This document shows, piece by piece, positions 1 to 7,168 of a stretch of 30,825 bases of DNA. The translations under genes were made by a program, and so were the position numbers. The notes under the pieces are model-generated. The model did no database searches and was not told where the DNA came from. It saw only the letters and a program-made list of their open reading frames with translations. This DNA comes from Candidatus Delongbacteria bacterium (GTDB taxonomy: Bacteria > Delongbacteria > UBA4055), in NCBI GenBank assembly GCA_016938535.1, contig JAFGUL010000059.1, forward strand, positions 1-30,825. The letters are read 5' to 3'. Each line of letters begins with the position of its first letter. The stretch's first letter is position 1.

Positions 1-108
1 AATCCCTATTTCTTCGGCGATCTTTCTGTCCTTAAGCTGACATTTCCCCTTTATGGAGTTGAGATATCCTGATATTTTTTCAATTGATCCTGAGTTCATT
101 TTACCCAT
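1..108 (-). CDS. N-terminal fragment of a possible helix-turn-helix protein (runs off the left edge)
   Basis: The leftward reading frame is open from the ATG at 108 to base 1 and gives about 36 residues; a second in-frame ATG lies at 99. Neither start has a clear ribosome binding site. The end of the fragment (KDRKIAEEIGI) resembles the first helices of a helix-turn-helix DNA-binding domain, where a basic residue precedes an xIAEExGI pattern, but too little is present to name a family. A perfect palindrome lies just upstream at 132-144, which would suit an autoregulator. The terminator of the upstream leftward gene (155-193) separates this gene from it, so it needs its own promoter. The regulator assignment is an inference from about ten residues. 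Confidence 0.4.
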   Translation of the reverse strand, partial: MGKMNSGSIEKISGYLNSIKGKCQLKDRKIAEEIGI

Positions 109-131
109 TCAATTATTTACCATGTAATTTA

Positions 132-144
132 TTTACTAAGTAAA
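132..144. promoter_or_regulatory. Perfect palindrome, possible operator
   Basis: TTTACT-A-AGTAAA reads the same on both strands. It lies 23 bp upstream of the leftward fragment's ATG at 108 and inside the only space available for that gene's promoter. This placement suits a dimeric repressor site. AT-rich palindromes of this size also arise by chance, and no second copy was noticed in the window. Confidence 0.3.
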
Positions 145-154
145 CGATTGTCGA

Positions 155-193
155 GAAAAAAAATAAAAAAAGGGAGCCGTTTTTGGCTCCCTT
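155..193 (-). terminator. Rho-independent terminator of the 715-aa secreted protein gene
   Basis: An 8-9 bp GC-rich stem (AGGGAGCC with GGCTCCCT) closes a loop of about 6 nt. On the minus strand it is followed by a long T-rich tract (the complement of the A run at 155-170). It sits 23 bp beyond the stop of the leftward gene ending at 217. Confidence 0.9.
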
Positions 194-216
194 ATTCCAA
201 ATTATTTGAAATCAGC

Positions 217-2364
217 TTATTCGATAACTTTGCCCTTTGCGTCAAGAGCCGTAACTCTGTAGAATTTTTTTGCATTCGCTATTGAAGTGCTCCAGGAATT
301 TCCTGCAAATGCACCGTTATTATCGACAAGAAAAGTCCCGTAAGGATCATCAGACGAATAAATCTTGTATGACGAAGCGAAAGGAACAGCATCCCAGCTG
401 AGTGTCAGAGTCGTTCCTGAAACTGAGGTTGCAACATTCGCAGGTGTTGTCAATTGGTAAACATTTAGCTTTACCGGTAGAGTTAAAGTTTCTGTATCAG
501 GATCATTGGAGTCAACATAGATATTAGCTTCATAGGTACCAACCGACAGCTCAGAAGCATCAAAAGACACAGCTATCTGCTGCTGAGCCTGTCCGGCTAT
601 TTCTCCCCTCTTCGGCATCAGGTTTATCCAGCCCTCGGCAGGGGGAGTTATCTCGACTGCGAGCCCGTTCTTCAGGTATGGCTCGTTGTAACAAATACGC
701 GTGCCTACTGTTCCGGTACTGTTTTCGATACCGACCGATGAGTAGGTCAAAGAAGAAGGATCAAGCTGTTTGTATTGAAAAACCACAGATCCGTCATGAT
801 AGAGAATTATCTGAAAAGTATTGCCTGTTGGCTGACCGTATGTAGGTACATTGTCATATTGAACGATAAACCTTTCAAAAACAGTGTCGTAATAATGGTA
901 AATGTTACCGAAAGATCCGGGATCAAGATCATGCCAGAAAGGTGAAATTAGATTGTTCGGTTCGGCAGAATTTGGTATAGATGCATTATTATAAAGTACA
1001 ACAGAGGATGTAAAGCTGAGATATCCGTTACTTATAACATTGAGAGTTGAATAATTGTTGCCATAGAACGGAAAGCTGAAACCGATATTTATTGACTCAT
1101 TTACAGATTCATCGCCGCAGGTTAAAGCTGTTCCCAGAGAAGAAATATCGAACCAGTTATAAGCCGGGCCTGCAGGATCATCTGAATCCTTCCATGTGTA
1201 GCCGTAAGTGTCCGGTCCGCCTGAACCTTTTTCGGGGGATTTTACTACTTCTGCGACTCTTGTGCTGTAAACCAGTTTCGCATATCCTTCATTCAGTATG
1301 TTAAAGTAAGATTGTTTCGAACCCTGGTAAATCACGCTCGCATTTAAGGTATCCTGAACTGAAAGATTTATATTAGGATATGATCCGGATCCCTGAACAT
1401 AAATCGAGTCAGGTGTGCTTGTAGAATCTGATGAATCAATCACAACATATCCTGAATACTGCTGCTCAGCCGGGGCATTGAAAGTAAGATCGAAGAACAT
1501 ACTGTCCTGAAAATCCAGACTGAAATGTACAGTATTTTTCGCAGCGCCGGCAATTGTAAAATTGGCAGGAGTAAAAATATCACAACTCATCTTCTCTGTC
1601 AGACTATTGTTCGCCACATAGAACTGTAAAGTCGAACTTTCACCCACTTCAATATATCCGAAATCAATTGATGTTTCCGACACGAATATCTCGCCTCCGT
1701 AAACCACATCACCGGGATAAATCTGAACAGCGAGTGAATCCGCAATATAAACTTCGTTATATGCCACTTGAAGTCCTGTTGAAGCGTCATCGTTTTCGAT
1801 CCCGACCGTACAGCTGTTAAGTGTCCCGTTCATTTCTTTGTACTGGATCAGCATTGTATCGTCAGGATAGAGGATGATCTGAAAAGTGTTGGTATTCGTT
1901 TCTCCGAAAACAGGAACAGCCTCATACTGAACGATAAATCTTCCGTTGGCAGCGTCGTAATAGTAATACGCATTGTTTCCGGGGGGATTCAGATCATCCC
2001 AGAAAGCATAAACAGAATTGTTGGGATTTGTAGAAAACGGCATAATTGTGTTCTCATAATCACTCAGATAGGAGGAAAAAGAAATGTATCCGTTACTTCC
2101 GACATAAACGGAATTATAGACAACCCCGTAAAAATCAAAACTGAAACCTAAATTGTAAGGCCCTTGGACTATTTCATCCTGTAAATAGATCGATGTTCCG
2201 ACTGTTGAAATATCGATCCAGTCGAAAACCGGTCCTCCTGATTCATTACTGTCTATCCATTTATAACCGAAGGAATCGGGTCCCCCCTGTCCCTTCAGGA
2301 CATCTTCTGCTGCAAAAGAAAATGCGAAAATGAGTATGAGCATCATTGCTTTTATCGTCTTCAT
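217..2364 (-). CDS. Secreted protein with two copies of a beta-rich module, Ig-like spacers and a C-terminal FN3-like domain
   Basis: The 715-aa product starts with a signal peptide (MKTIKAMMLILIFAFSFA, cleavage near residue 18-19) and has no other membrane segment, so it is exported. Two homologous modules of about 200 residues lie at roughly 25-218 and 380-582. Each opens with a GGPDxxGYxWxDS motif and continues through WxDIS, a GFSFxFYG segment, SNGYxSF, FWxDLxP and FQIILYxD. The spacer at about 225-345 resembles the ASPM/SPD-2/Hydin-type Ig fold (xxxFGxIxVGESSTLxF). Residues 585-630 look like another Ig-like strand set, and 630-715 resemble fibronectin type III (WDAVPFASSYKIYSSDDP). I see no clear type IX sorting tail. 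ATG 2364 has a GAGG ribosome binding site 7-8 nt upstream. Its promoter is back to back with that of the minor-pilin operon, which suggests co-expression. A surface or extracellular role is likely; the ligand is unknown. Confidence 0.8.
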   Translation of the reverse strand: MKTIKAMMLILIFAFSFAAEDVLKGQGGPDSFGYKWIDSNESGGPVFDWIDISTVGTSIYLQDEIVQGPYNLGFSFDFYGVVYNSVYVGSNGYISFSSYLSDYENTIMPFSTNPNNSVYAFWDDLNPPGNNAYYYYDAANGRFIVQYEAVPVFGETNTNTFQIILYPDDTMLIQYKEMNGTLNSCTVGIENDDASTGLQVAYNEVYIADSLAVQIYPGDVVYGGEIFVSETSIDFGYIEVGESSTLQFYVANNSLTEKMSCDIFTPANFTIAGAAKNTVHFSLDFQDSMFFDLTFNAPAEQQYSGYVVIDSSDSTSTPDSIYVQGSGSYPNINLSVQDTLNASVIYQGSKQSYFNILNEGYAKLVYSTRVAEVVKSPEKGSGGPDTYGYTWKDSDDPAGPAYNWFDISSLGTALTCGDESVNESINIGFSFPFYGNNYSTLNVISNGYLSFTSSVVLYNNASIPNSAEPNNLISPFWHDLDPGSFGNIYHYYDTVFERFIVQYDNVPTYGQPTGNTFQIILYHDGSVVFQYKQLDPSSLTYSSVGIENSTGTVGTRICYNEPYLKNGLAVEITPPAEGWINLMPKRGEIAGQAQQQIAVSFDASELSVGTYEANIYVDSNDPDTETLTLPVKLNVYQLTTPANVATSVSGTTLTLSWDAVPFASSYKIYSSDDPYGTFLVDNNGAFAGNSWSTSIANAKKFYRVTALDAKGKVIE

Positions 2365-2390
2365 CTTAATACCTCACAGGTTTTTCTTAT

Positions 2391-2419
2391 AATATACCCA
2401 CATAAACCGCCGAAGTCAA
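2391..2419 (-). promoter_or_regulatory. Sigma-70-type promoter of the 715-aa secreted protein gene
   Basis: On the minus strand TTGACT (2419-2414) is followed after exactly 17 bp by TATATT (2396-2391). The expected start lies near 2384, giving a leader of about 20 nt with a GAGG ribosome binding site. Confidence 0.75.
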
Positions 2420-2431
2420 ATGATTTTTGTC

Positions 2432-2460
2432 TTGACTTAACTGCAAAACTGTGTTATATT
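2432..2460 (+). promoter_or_regulatory. Sigma-70-type promoter of the minor-pilin operon
   Basis: TTGACT (2432-2437), a 17 bp spacer and TATATT (2455-2460). The predicted start near 2467 leaves a leader of about 170 nt before the pilV-like gene. That leader contains the ribosome binding site and remnant reading frame described at 2519-2638. Confidence 0.75.
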
Positions 2461-2518
2461 GTAATTAGGGTAAGATCTGCAGCCGGCGCGTTATCATACC
2501 CGCAAAATTAACTTAAAC

Positions 2519-2524
2519 AGGAGG
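2519..2524 (+). promoter_or_regulatory. Strong ribosome binding site with no normal start codon downstream
   Basis: AGGAGG is followed by 6 nt and then ATA at 2531. The next two pilin genes have the same arrangement with a real start: AGGAGG, 6 nt, ATG at 3062, and AGGAGG, 6 nt, ATG at 3572. The matching spacing implies that 2531 is, or was, a start codon. Confidence 0.7.
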
Positions 2525-2530
2525 AAGCCT

Positions 2531-2638
2531 ATAAACGGACAAAGAAAAAGAAACGAATGTTTTAACCCCGATGGGTATCGATCGGGGACCGCCGAAGAAA
2601 ACGGCACAATCTTGAATCTAAATAAAAAAGGACGGTGA
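2531..2638 (+). pseudogene. Probable remnant of a FimU/FimT (GspH-type) minor pilin gene
   Basis: The frame from ATA 2531 to TGA 2636-2638 encodes about 35 residues. The first few (NGQRKR) look like the short basic leader of a prepilin. The rest (FNPDGYRSGTAEENGTI) resembles the C-terminal tail of GspH/FimT pilins, which typically carry a FxPDGxxSxxGTI pattern. The hydrophobic helix and body of a pilin are missing, and the start codon reads ATA. The stop abuts the next start (TTG 2639). In the Pseudomonas-type order fimU-pilV-pilW-pilX the missing first gene belongs exactly here. The simplest reading is an internal deletion plus start-codon decay. Alternatives are a translated leader peptide, a structured leader RNA (two inverted repeats lie at about 2563-2603), or an assembly collapse. 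Confidence 0.5.
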
Positions 2639-3049
2639 TTGAAAGTGAAAAAGGGTACTACACTGATAGAAGTTTTGGTGGCCGCACTGATTCTCTCGAT
2701 AGGCGGAGCTTCTCTTCTGATGGGTTTTGTTACCTGCCAGAGGATCATCATGGAAAATACCAACCGTTACAACTCTTCACTGATCATCAACGGTCATTTT
2801 GAAGAGATCACCCGCAGAGAGAACATTACCGATGTTAAAATCTATCTTGATAGCGTTCAGGGACAGACCGTAAAGAAAGAGATAAGCCCGGGACTCATGA
2901 AGGAATATACTGTCAGATTCAAAGAAACATCAGTAGTAAATCCGGAAGACCTCGTGAATCTTTCATGGATAGAAGCAACGGTAACATGGGAATCTGATAA
3001 GGGCAAACAGTATTACACGATGTCCGTATTCACTAACCAGCCCGGATAA
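2639..3049 (+). CDS. PilV/GspI-like minor type IV pilin (prepilin)
   Basis: The 136-aa protein has a class III prepilin signal: a short basic leader MKVKKG, a cleavage site after Gly6, then TTLIEVLVAALIL with Glu at +5 of the mature protein and a hydrophobic helix. The rest is a small soluble domain. It would be processed by a prepilin peptidase and join the tip complex of a type IV pilus or type II-like pseudopilus. The start is TTG 2639, directly after the TGA of the remnant upstream frame; GTG 2645 in the same frame is a possible alternative, with AAGGA at 2629-2632 as ribosome binding site. The assignment as PilV rather than another minor pilin rests on position (before PilW- and PilX-like genes) more than on sequence. 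Confidence 0.75.
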   Translation: MKVKKGTTLIEVLVAALILSIGGASLLMGFVTCQRIIMENTNRYNSSLIINGHFEEITRRENITDVKIYLDSVQGQTVKKEISPGLMKEYTVRFKETSVVNPEDLVNLSWIEATVTWESDKGKQYYTMSVFTNQPG

Positions 3050-3061
3050 AGGAGGACGAAA

Positions 3062-3559
3062 ATGAAAAAATTCAAAGCATACACCTTACTTGAAGTTCTG
3101 ATCTCTGCTCTCGTTCTCGGTTTTCTAGGAGTCGGTTCAATGTTCATGGTCTCTAATTCAACAAGAGTCCTCAATGCAGGCGTAAAGATGTCTATGGCAA
3201 ACTCAAATGTGCAGGCTATAATGAGAGAGATCTCGAATGACATCAAAGAAGGTATCGTACTTAGCAGCAACGGGGGCCTTGACCTGACGATCGAATACGA
3301 AGATGCCACGAAAGCCAGGTGGTATGTTGAAAAGTATCAGCTGATGAGAACAGGAAGAGACGGAACAACTAAAAAATTCCTGCTCCACGGGGCAAGGGAT
3401 ATTAAACTAAAAGCTTTTTTCAAACCCGAACAGCCTGCTGTTTACTGGAAAGCCTATGTCGAGTTCAGAATGCTTCTGGATGACGGGAACACATTCGAGG
3501 TGGGAAACATAGCTAACACATTCTACTGCAGGCATGACCCGGCAGGATTTATAAATTAA
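3062..3559 (+). CDS. PilW/GspJ-like minor type IV pilin (prepilin)
   Basis: The 165-aa protein begins MKKFKA followed by YTLLEVLISALVLGFLG. Cleavage would fall after Ala6 (Ala at -1 is tolerated, Gly is usual), and Glu stands at +5. It lies 12 bp downstream of the pilV-like gene and has an AGGAGG ribosome binding site 6 nt before the ATG. The length, and the position between PilV- and PilX-like genes, fit PilW/GspJ. The mature domain (for example DIKEGIVLSSNGGLDLTIEY) has no catalytic motif. It probably works with its neighbours as a pilus-tip or priming complex in the inner membrane and periplasm. Confidence 0.75.
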   Translation: MKKFKAYTLLEVLISALVLGFLGVGSMFMVSNSTRVLNAGVKMSMANSNVQAIMREISNDIKEGIVLSSNGGLDLTIEYEDATKARWYVEKYQLMRTGRDGTTKKFLLHGARDIKLKAFFKPEQPAVYWKAYVEFRMLLDDGNTFEVGNIANTFYCRHDPAGFIN

Positions 3560-3571
3560 AGGAGGTTTAAA

Positions 3572-5443
3572 ATGAAGATAAAAAATGAAAAGGGATTCAG
3601 CCTTGTTATGGCGATCATGATAGTGACCGTTCTGGTCATCATGGCTGCCGGATTTTTCTCTGTAACAGACTTTTCAACCAAGTCAGTAAGGGAAAATACA
3701 GAGAATCTCAGATTATACTGGGCCACAGAAAGTGCGTCCAACTATAATGTTGCTTGGTGGGCTAATCAACCAGACTCGATCAGAAAAATATGGCCGAATG
3801 TTTACATTCTTGAGACAAAAGAAGCCAGATATTCAAGTGAAATAAGCGACCTTACCGGTACACAGGTCTATGAAAAAGGATTTTCAGGAGCAGCAGGTAC
3901 AACCGAAGACGGAATTCTATACCTGCACCCTTCATCAGTATTTGAGGGAAATGCCGGAAAACCAAATTCTGAGTTGGAGAATCATGACGGATACAAACTC
4001 ATTACAACCAGATATAAAGGCTCAAGAAAAGACTTTCCGGATCAGGCCGTATGGGTCCTTGATTCTTATGCTTACAACCCTAAAACCGGCGATCTTTCCA
4101 ACATCTGCCTCGCAAATGTTTATAATTTCATGACAGAAGCCGAGCTTGAACCTTTTATCCATTCAGAACTTATTACAAGCACAATGGCCGGTACAGGTTT
4201 CCACGGTGTTAAGGGAAGATTCAACGAACAGGATACGAGATACGGACCGGCTTACTACGGTGATATGGTTCACTTTGACTACATAACAGGTTCAACCAAG
4301 AACGGACCTATTTTCTACGGTCTCATTAAATCAGCCGCATGGTCTAAAGAAAAAGAAATTGCCGGTTACGACGCAAGAAGCTGGTACAAAAACGAAACTA
4401 CGAGATTCAAAGATGCGACCGGGGACTACTACTACGGTCTCGGAATAAACAGTTCTAAAGCCAGTGACGAAGTTGACGCTATAAATAACTATGCCGCTAC
4501 TTCTCTTCTCGGAGGTTACGATAAAATGGCAAAACCACTAAATACAGATGCTGTAACATGGGCATGGGATTCAGTTGTTGAATACGGTGAAGACGACGGA
4601 CTCTATTTTGTTAACGCTGATGACGGATTTAAAGACGGAAGTATAATTAAAGTCCAGCTCGTTACAAAAACTGATATTTCCGGAGTCTCTGTTTCTACTG
4701 CGCAAATTTATTCTAACGGCATACTGAAAAAGATACTTAATCTTGGTGATACTGCCGGGTCTTACAAGGGAGTAGCAGTAACTGAAAATTACGGACTGGT
4801 TCAGATACAGGGAGTTACAAACGAAGATTTTACACTTGTAACTCAAAAAGATCAGGTTCAGCTGACCGGAGACCTTTATGTGTCCGGAACAGAAGCAATT
4901 CAAAACACCATATCAAGTTGGAGCCCCACTACTCAGTTCGCACCATCCGAATCAGCTCTGGCTTCACTTTGGGCAATGATGATCGACCCCAGCGTAAAAG
5001 CTCACATTGCCGTAGTAGCCGGTCTTGATATGGATGTGGATGATGTCAACAGACTTGCACCAATCTTCATCGACAAAAAATACAGTGGTCTGTTATTCAG
5101 TACTGCTGCTTATATTTCTCAGTATGGTGAGTTGAACTGTACAGCGACAGGAAATACTTCCCTCAGATTCTACAACATCGGACCGGTTATGACCCTTGAA
5201 AGTCAGACTAAAGAAACAGGTTCTTCCGATACTGCTCAGAAATGGCCCAAGATATATCTTCAGGACCAGAGATACTTAAGAGAAGACGAGTCGCTTCCGC
5301 CTTTCTGCGGAGAGGATCCGGGAACTCATCCGAACGAGGATAGGGAAGGACTTAACCGTAATCACAGATGGGCTACCAGTTCATTCTCTAAGGTTGACAG
5401 ATGGGAACAGGTTGTCTGGAGAAACGGTAAACCCAACTTCTAA
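3572..5443 (+). CDS. Very large PilX/GspK-like minor pilin with a long C-terminal domain
   Basis: The N terminus (MKIKNEKG, then FSLVMAIMIVTVLVIMAAGFF) is a prepilin-type signal with Gly8 at -1. At +5 it has Met instead of Glu, as in GspK-class pilins, which lack that Glu. The following region (SVRENTENLRLYWATESASNYN) matches the PilX N-terminal pattern. At 623 aa it is about three times longer than PilX of Pseudomonas and longer than usual GspK proteins. The extra part has no domain I recognise; it is rich in Tyr, Gly, Asp and Ser and probably forms an extracellular tip domain. AGGAGG lies 6 nt before the ATG and the gap to the previous gene is 12 bp. A strong terminator follows at 5459-5490, ending the operon. 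No pilY1, pilE or assembly ATPase is present here. Confidence 0.7.
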   Translation: MKIKNEKGFSLVMAIMIVTVLVIMAAGFFSVTDFSTKSVRENTENLRLYWATESASNYNVAWWANQPDSIRKIWPNVYILETKEARYSSEISDLTGTQVYEKGFSGAAGTTEDGILYLHPSSVFEGNAGKPNSELENHDGYKLITTRYKGSRKDFPDQAVWVLDSYAYNPKTGDLSNICLANVYNFMTEAELEPFIHSELITSTMAGTGFHGVKGRFNEQDTRYGPAYYGDMVHFDYITGSTKNGPIFYGLIKSAAWSKEKEIAGYDARSWYKNETTRFKDATGDYYYGLGINSSKASDEVDAINNYAATSLLGGYDKMAKPLNTDAVTWAWDSVVEYGEDDGLYFVNADDGFKDGSIIKVQLVTKTDISGVSVSTAQIYSNGILKKILNLGDTAGSYKGVAVTENYGLVQIQGVTNEDFTLVTQKDQVQLTGDLYVSGTEAIQNTISSWSPTTQFAPSESALASLWAMMIDPSVKAHIAVVAGLDMDVDDVNRLAPIFIDKKYSGLLFSTAAYISQYGELNCTATGNTSLRFYNIGPVMTLESQTKETGSSDTAQKWPKIYLQDQRYLREDESLPPFCGEDPGTHPNEDREGLNRNHRWATSSFSKVDRWEQVVWRNGKPNF

Positions 5444-5458
5444 ACATCACTTGTGTAC

Positions 5459-5490
5459 AAAAAACCCCGGCTTATTCCGGGGTTTTTTTA
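5459..5490 (+). terminator. Rho-independent terminator of the minor-pilin operon, possibly bidirectional
   Basis: The stem CCCCGG/CCGGGG with a 6-nt loop is followed by seven T residues on the plus strand and preceded by six A residues. It can therefore also act for transcripts coming leftward from the msrC gene. Confidence 0.9.
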
Positions 5491-5547
5491 TTTATGCGTA
5501 TCTGAATTTTATTTCTCATGCCAAAAGCCGATTTAAGGGCTTCCGGT

Positions 5548-5610
5548 ATTTTTAAGCTGAAAATCCATAAATCCCTAAAGGGACGATGTCTTTTCTTGAA
5601 GCTTAAAAAT
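5548..5610. repeat. Long imperfect hairpin between convergent genes
   Basis: An 11-bp perfect inverted repeat (ATTTTTAAGCT at 5548-5558, AGCTTAAAAAT at 5600-5610) encloses a second pairing (GAAAA 5559-5563 with TTTTC 5591-5595) and a CCC-TAAA-GGG cap at 5573-5582. It lies in the 229-bp space between the pilin operon and msrC, where I see no gene. No T tract follows on either strand, so it is not a standard terminator. A decayed miniature element or an RNA processing structure is possible. Confidence 0.45.
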
Positions 5611-5672
5611 CACTCACGCATTAATCTTAAATCGCTTTACGGCATTCAATATATAATTCAGATAATAAAATA

Positions 5673-6122
5673 TCAGATCAGCGAAGCGATCTCAGTCAGA
5701 TACCGCTTGTCAACTTCGTCGAACATATCGGGTTCGGTCGAATCAATGTCGAAAACGGCGACAAGTTCACCGTTCTTTATTACGGGCAGAACGATCTCGG
5801 ATCTTGTTTCTGATGAACAGGCTATGTGGTAAGGAAGTTTCGTGACATCGTTCTCGATCTGAACTGCCTCTTCCCTGGCGCATCTGCCGCACACTCCCCT
5901 GTCGTAGTCAATGACGAGACATCCGTGACCGCCCTGATACGGACCCACCTTGAGCGTTCTTTCTCCTGTCCTGCGGTAGAATCCGACCCAGTTGAAGTGA
6001 TCAAAAGCCTGAAATACCTCACATGAGATAGTTGACATCACAGAAATAATGTCGTCCTCTCCTTCGGTCAGTATCTTAATATTGTTCAGAAGTTCAAAAT
6101 ATTTCTTTTCTTTGCTGTCCAT
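5673..6122 (-). CDS. msrC: Free methionine-(R)-sulfoxide reductase (fRMsr, GAF-domain enzyme)
   Basis: This 149-aa cytoplasmic GAF-domain protein reduces free L-methionine-(R)-sulfoxide to methionine with thioredoxin-derived electrons. The cysteines known from the E. coli enzyme (Cys84, Cys94, Cys118) are all present with identical spacing: Cys68 (HGCLV), Cys78 (RGVCGRC) and Cys102 (YHIACSSETRSEIVLP). Other family landmarks are NWVGFYR near residue 44 and the FDIDS segment near 124. Length is normal for the family. Its ATG directly abuts the stop of the upstream outer-membrane candidate gene (no gap), so it is the last gene of the DUF1385 operon. It probably protects against oxidative damage. 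Confidence 0.92.
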   Translation of the reverse strand: MDSKEKKYFELLNNIKILTEGEDDIISVMSTISCEVFQAFDHFNWVGFYRRTGERTLKVGPYQGGHGCLVIDYDRGVCGRCAREEAVQIENDVTKLPYHIACSSETRSEIVLPVIKNGELVAVFDIDSTEPDMFDEVDKRYLTEIASLI

Positions 6123-7166
6123 TTAAAACCTGTAGGATAGTTTAATGTCAAGAGTGTAAGCTCCGATCTTTTCCGTAATTCCTTCCACTCCTTCGGGCAA
6201 AAGTAACAGATCTTCTTCCTGTATAGAGATCCTGTCGGAAAGAGCGATCTCGTACATCCCGTAATTCCATCCTATATTCAGACCGATCTTATTGTTTAAA
6301 AATTCAGTTCCGAAACTCACCTTATAATAAAAATACGGAAGACTGATCATCGGAGATTCAAGATCTTTTGTCAGATTTGAGCCGGCAGATAAGCTTACAT
6401 CCGTTCCCGCTCTTTTAAAAGATCTGTCATATCCAAGTTCGAAATTAATATAGTCAGTTTCCCGGTTATCGGCTTTTGAGGAATTATATTTTAAATATTT
6501 TACAACTGAATTTAATTTTGCGGCTTCCAGTTCCTTAATGAATCCGATAGCATAAAGCTGATTCGGGCTTATTTCGGAATAAGATCTACTAATCGCCAGA
6601 AGTTCCTTCTCAACCTCTGAATTTAATTCCATGCCGACCGTAATGAATTGTCTTTTGCCGATATCAGCTTTGTATCCCGCAGTTCCGCCGAATCGGATAG
6701 AGTTATCGCCGTCTGCAGAAACATAATCCGCTTTGACCGTAAATTTATATCTCCTCATAAATTCCATGCCTGATTCGGTTCTGATCTGGCTAATGCTGAA
6801 GTCATTTACATCAATTCCCGAATAAACGGGATCCTCACCCTCCGTAACATATTCTTTCTTCGAAGCGGAATTTGAAACATCTCTGTAAATATGATCGGCT
6901 TTAAAAAGAAATTCATAGTTTTCATTCGGGATGTTAAGAAAAAAACCGTATCCGAAACCGGTCATGTTCGAGTTTGCATTAAAACTTATATCATCAGGTT
7001 TGACAAATTCCCATTTTATGTCTGACTTGACCGCATAAACTACCGTTCCAAAGGTAGTTTTCGCCTTTTCAGTCTCTTCTTCCATGCCTGAATAATCAGT
7101 TCCGCTCGTAAACTGTGCATATATATTAATAATGAAAGAGAGAGTGATCAGAAAAATTATCCTCAT
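6123..7166 (-). CDS. Putative outer-membrane beta-barrel protein, unknown family
   Basis: The 347-aa product has a signal peptide (MRIIFLITLSFIINIYA) and alternating hydrophobic/polar strands to the end. Its last residues are LSYRF, a terminal aromatic residue as expected for insertion by the BAM machinery. I do not recognise the family. Aromatic and charged strand patterns (for example the stretch near 300-320 with NIGWNYGMYEIALSDRI) suggest a barrel of roughly 12-16 strands. The ATG lies 2 bp after the DUF1385 stop with GGAG about 7 nt upstream, so translation is coupled to that gene. The stop touches the msrC start. Confidence 0.6.
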   Translation of the reverse strand: MRIIFLITLSFIINIYAQFTSGTDYSGMEEETEKAKTTFGTVVYAVKSDIKWEFVKPDDISFNANSNMTGFGYGFFLNIPNENYEFLFKADHIYRDVSNSASKKEYVTEGEDPVYSGIDVNDFSISQIRTESGMEFMRRYKFTVKADYVSADGDNSIRFGGTAGYKADIGKRQFITVGMELNSEVEKELLAISRSYSEISPNQLYAIGFIKELEAAKLNSVVKYLKYNSSKADNRETDYINFELGYDRSFKRAGTDVSLSAGSNLTKDLESPMISLPYFYYKVSFGTEFLNNKIGLNIGWNYGMYEIALSDRISIQEEDLLLLPEGVEGITEKIGAYTLDIKLSYRF

Positions 7167-7168
7167 TC

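Noticed and set aside
2467..2638. c-di-GMP (GEMM) or other known riboswitch in the pilin operon leader
   Set aside because: The leader has two inverted repeats (CCCCGAT/ATCGGGG near 2566-2587 and GCCG/CGGC near 2591-2605), but none of the conserved GEMM-I, GEMM-II or ydaO sequence blocks. The coding reading as a pilin remnant explains the region better.
2494..2763. Leftward open frame across the pilin leader
   Set aside because: It overlaps the intact promoter-downstream leader and the start of the pilV-like gene on the opposite strand, and has no ribosome binding site or family resemblance.
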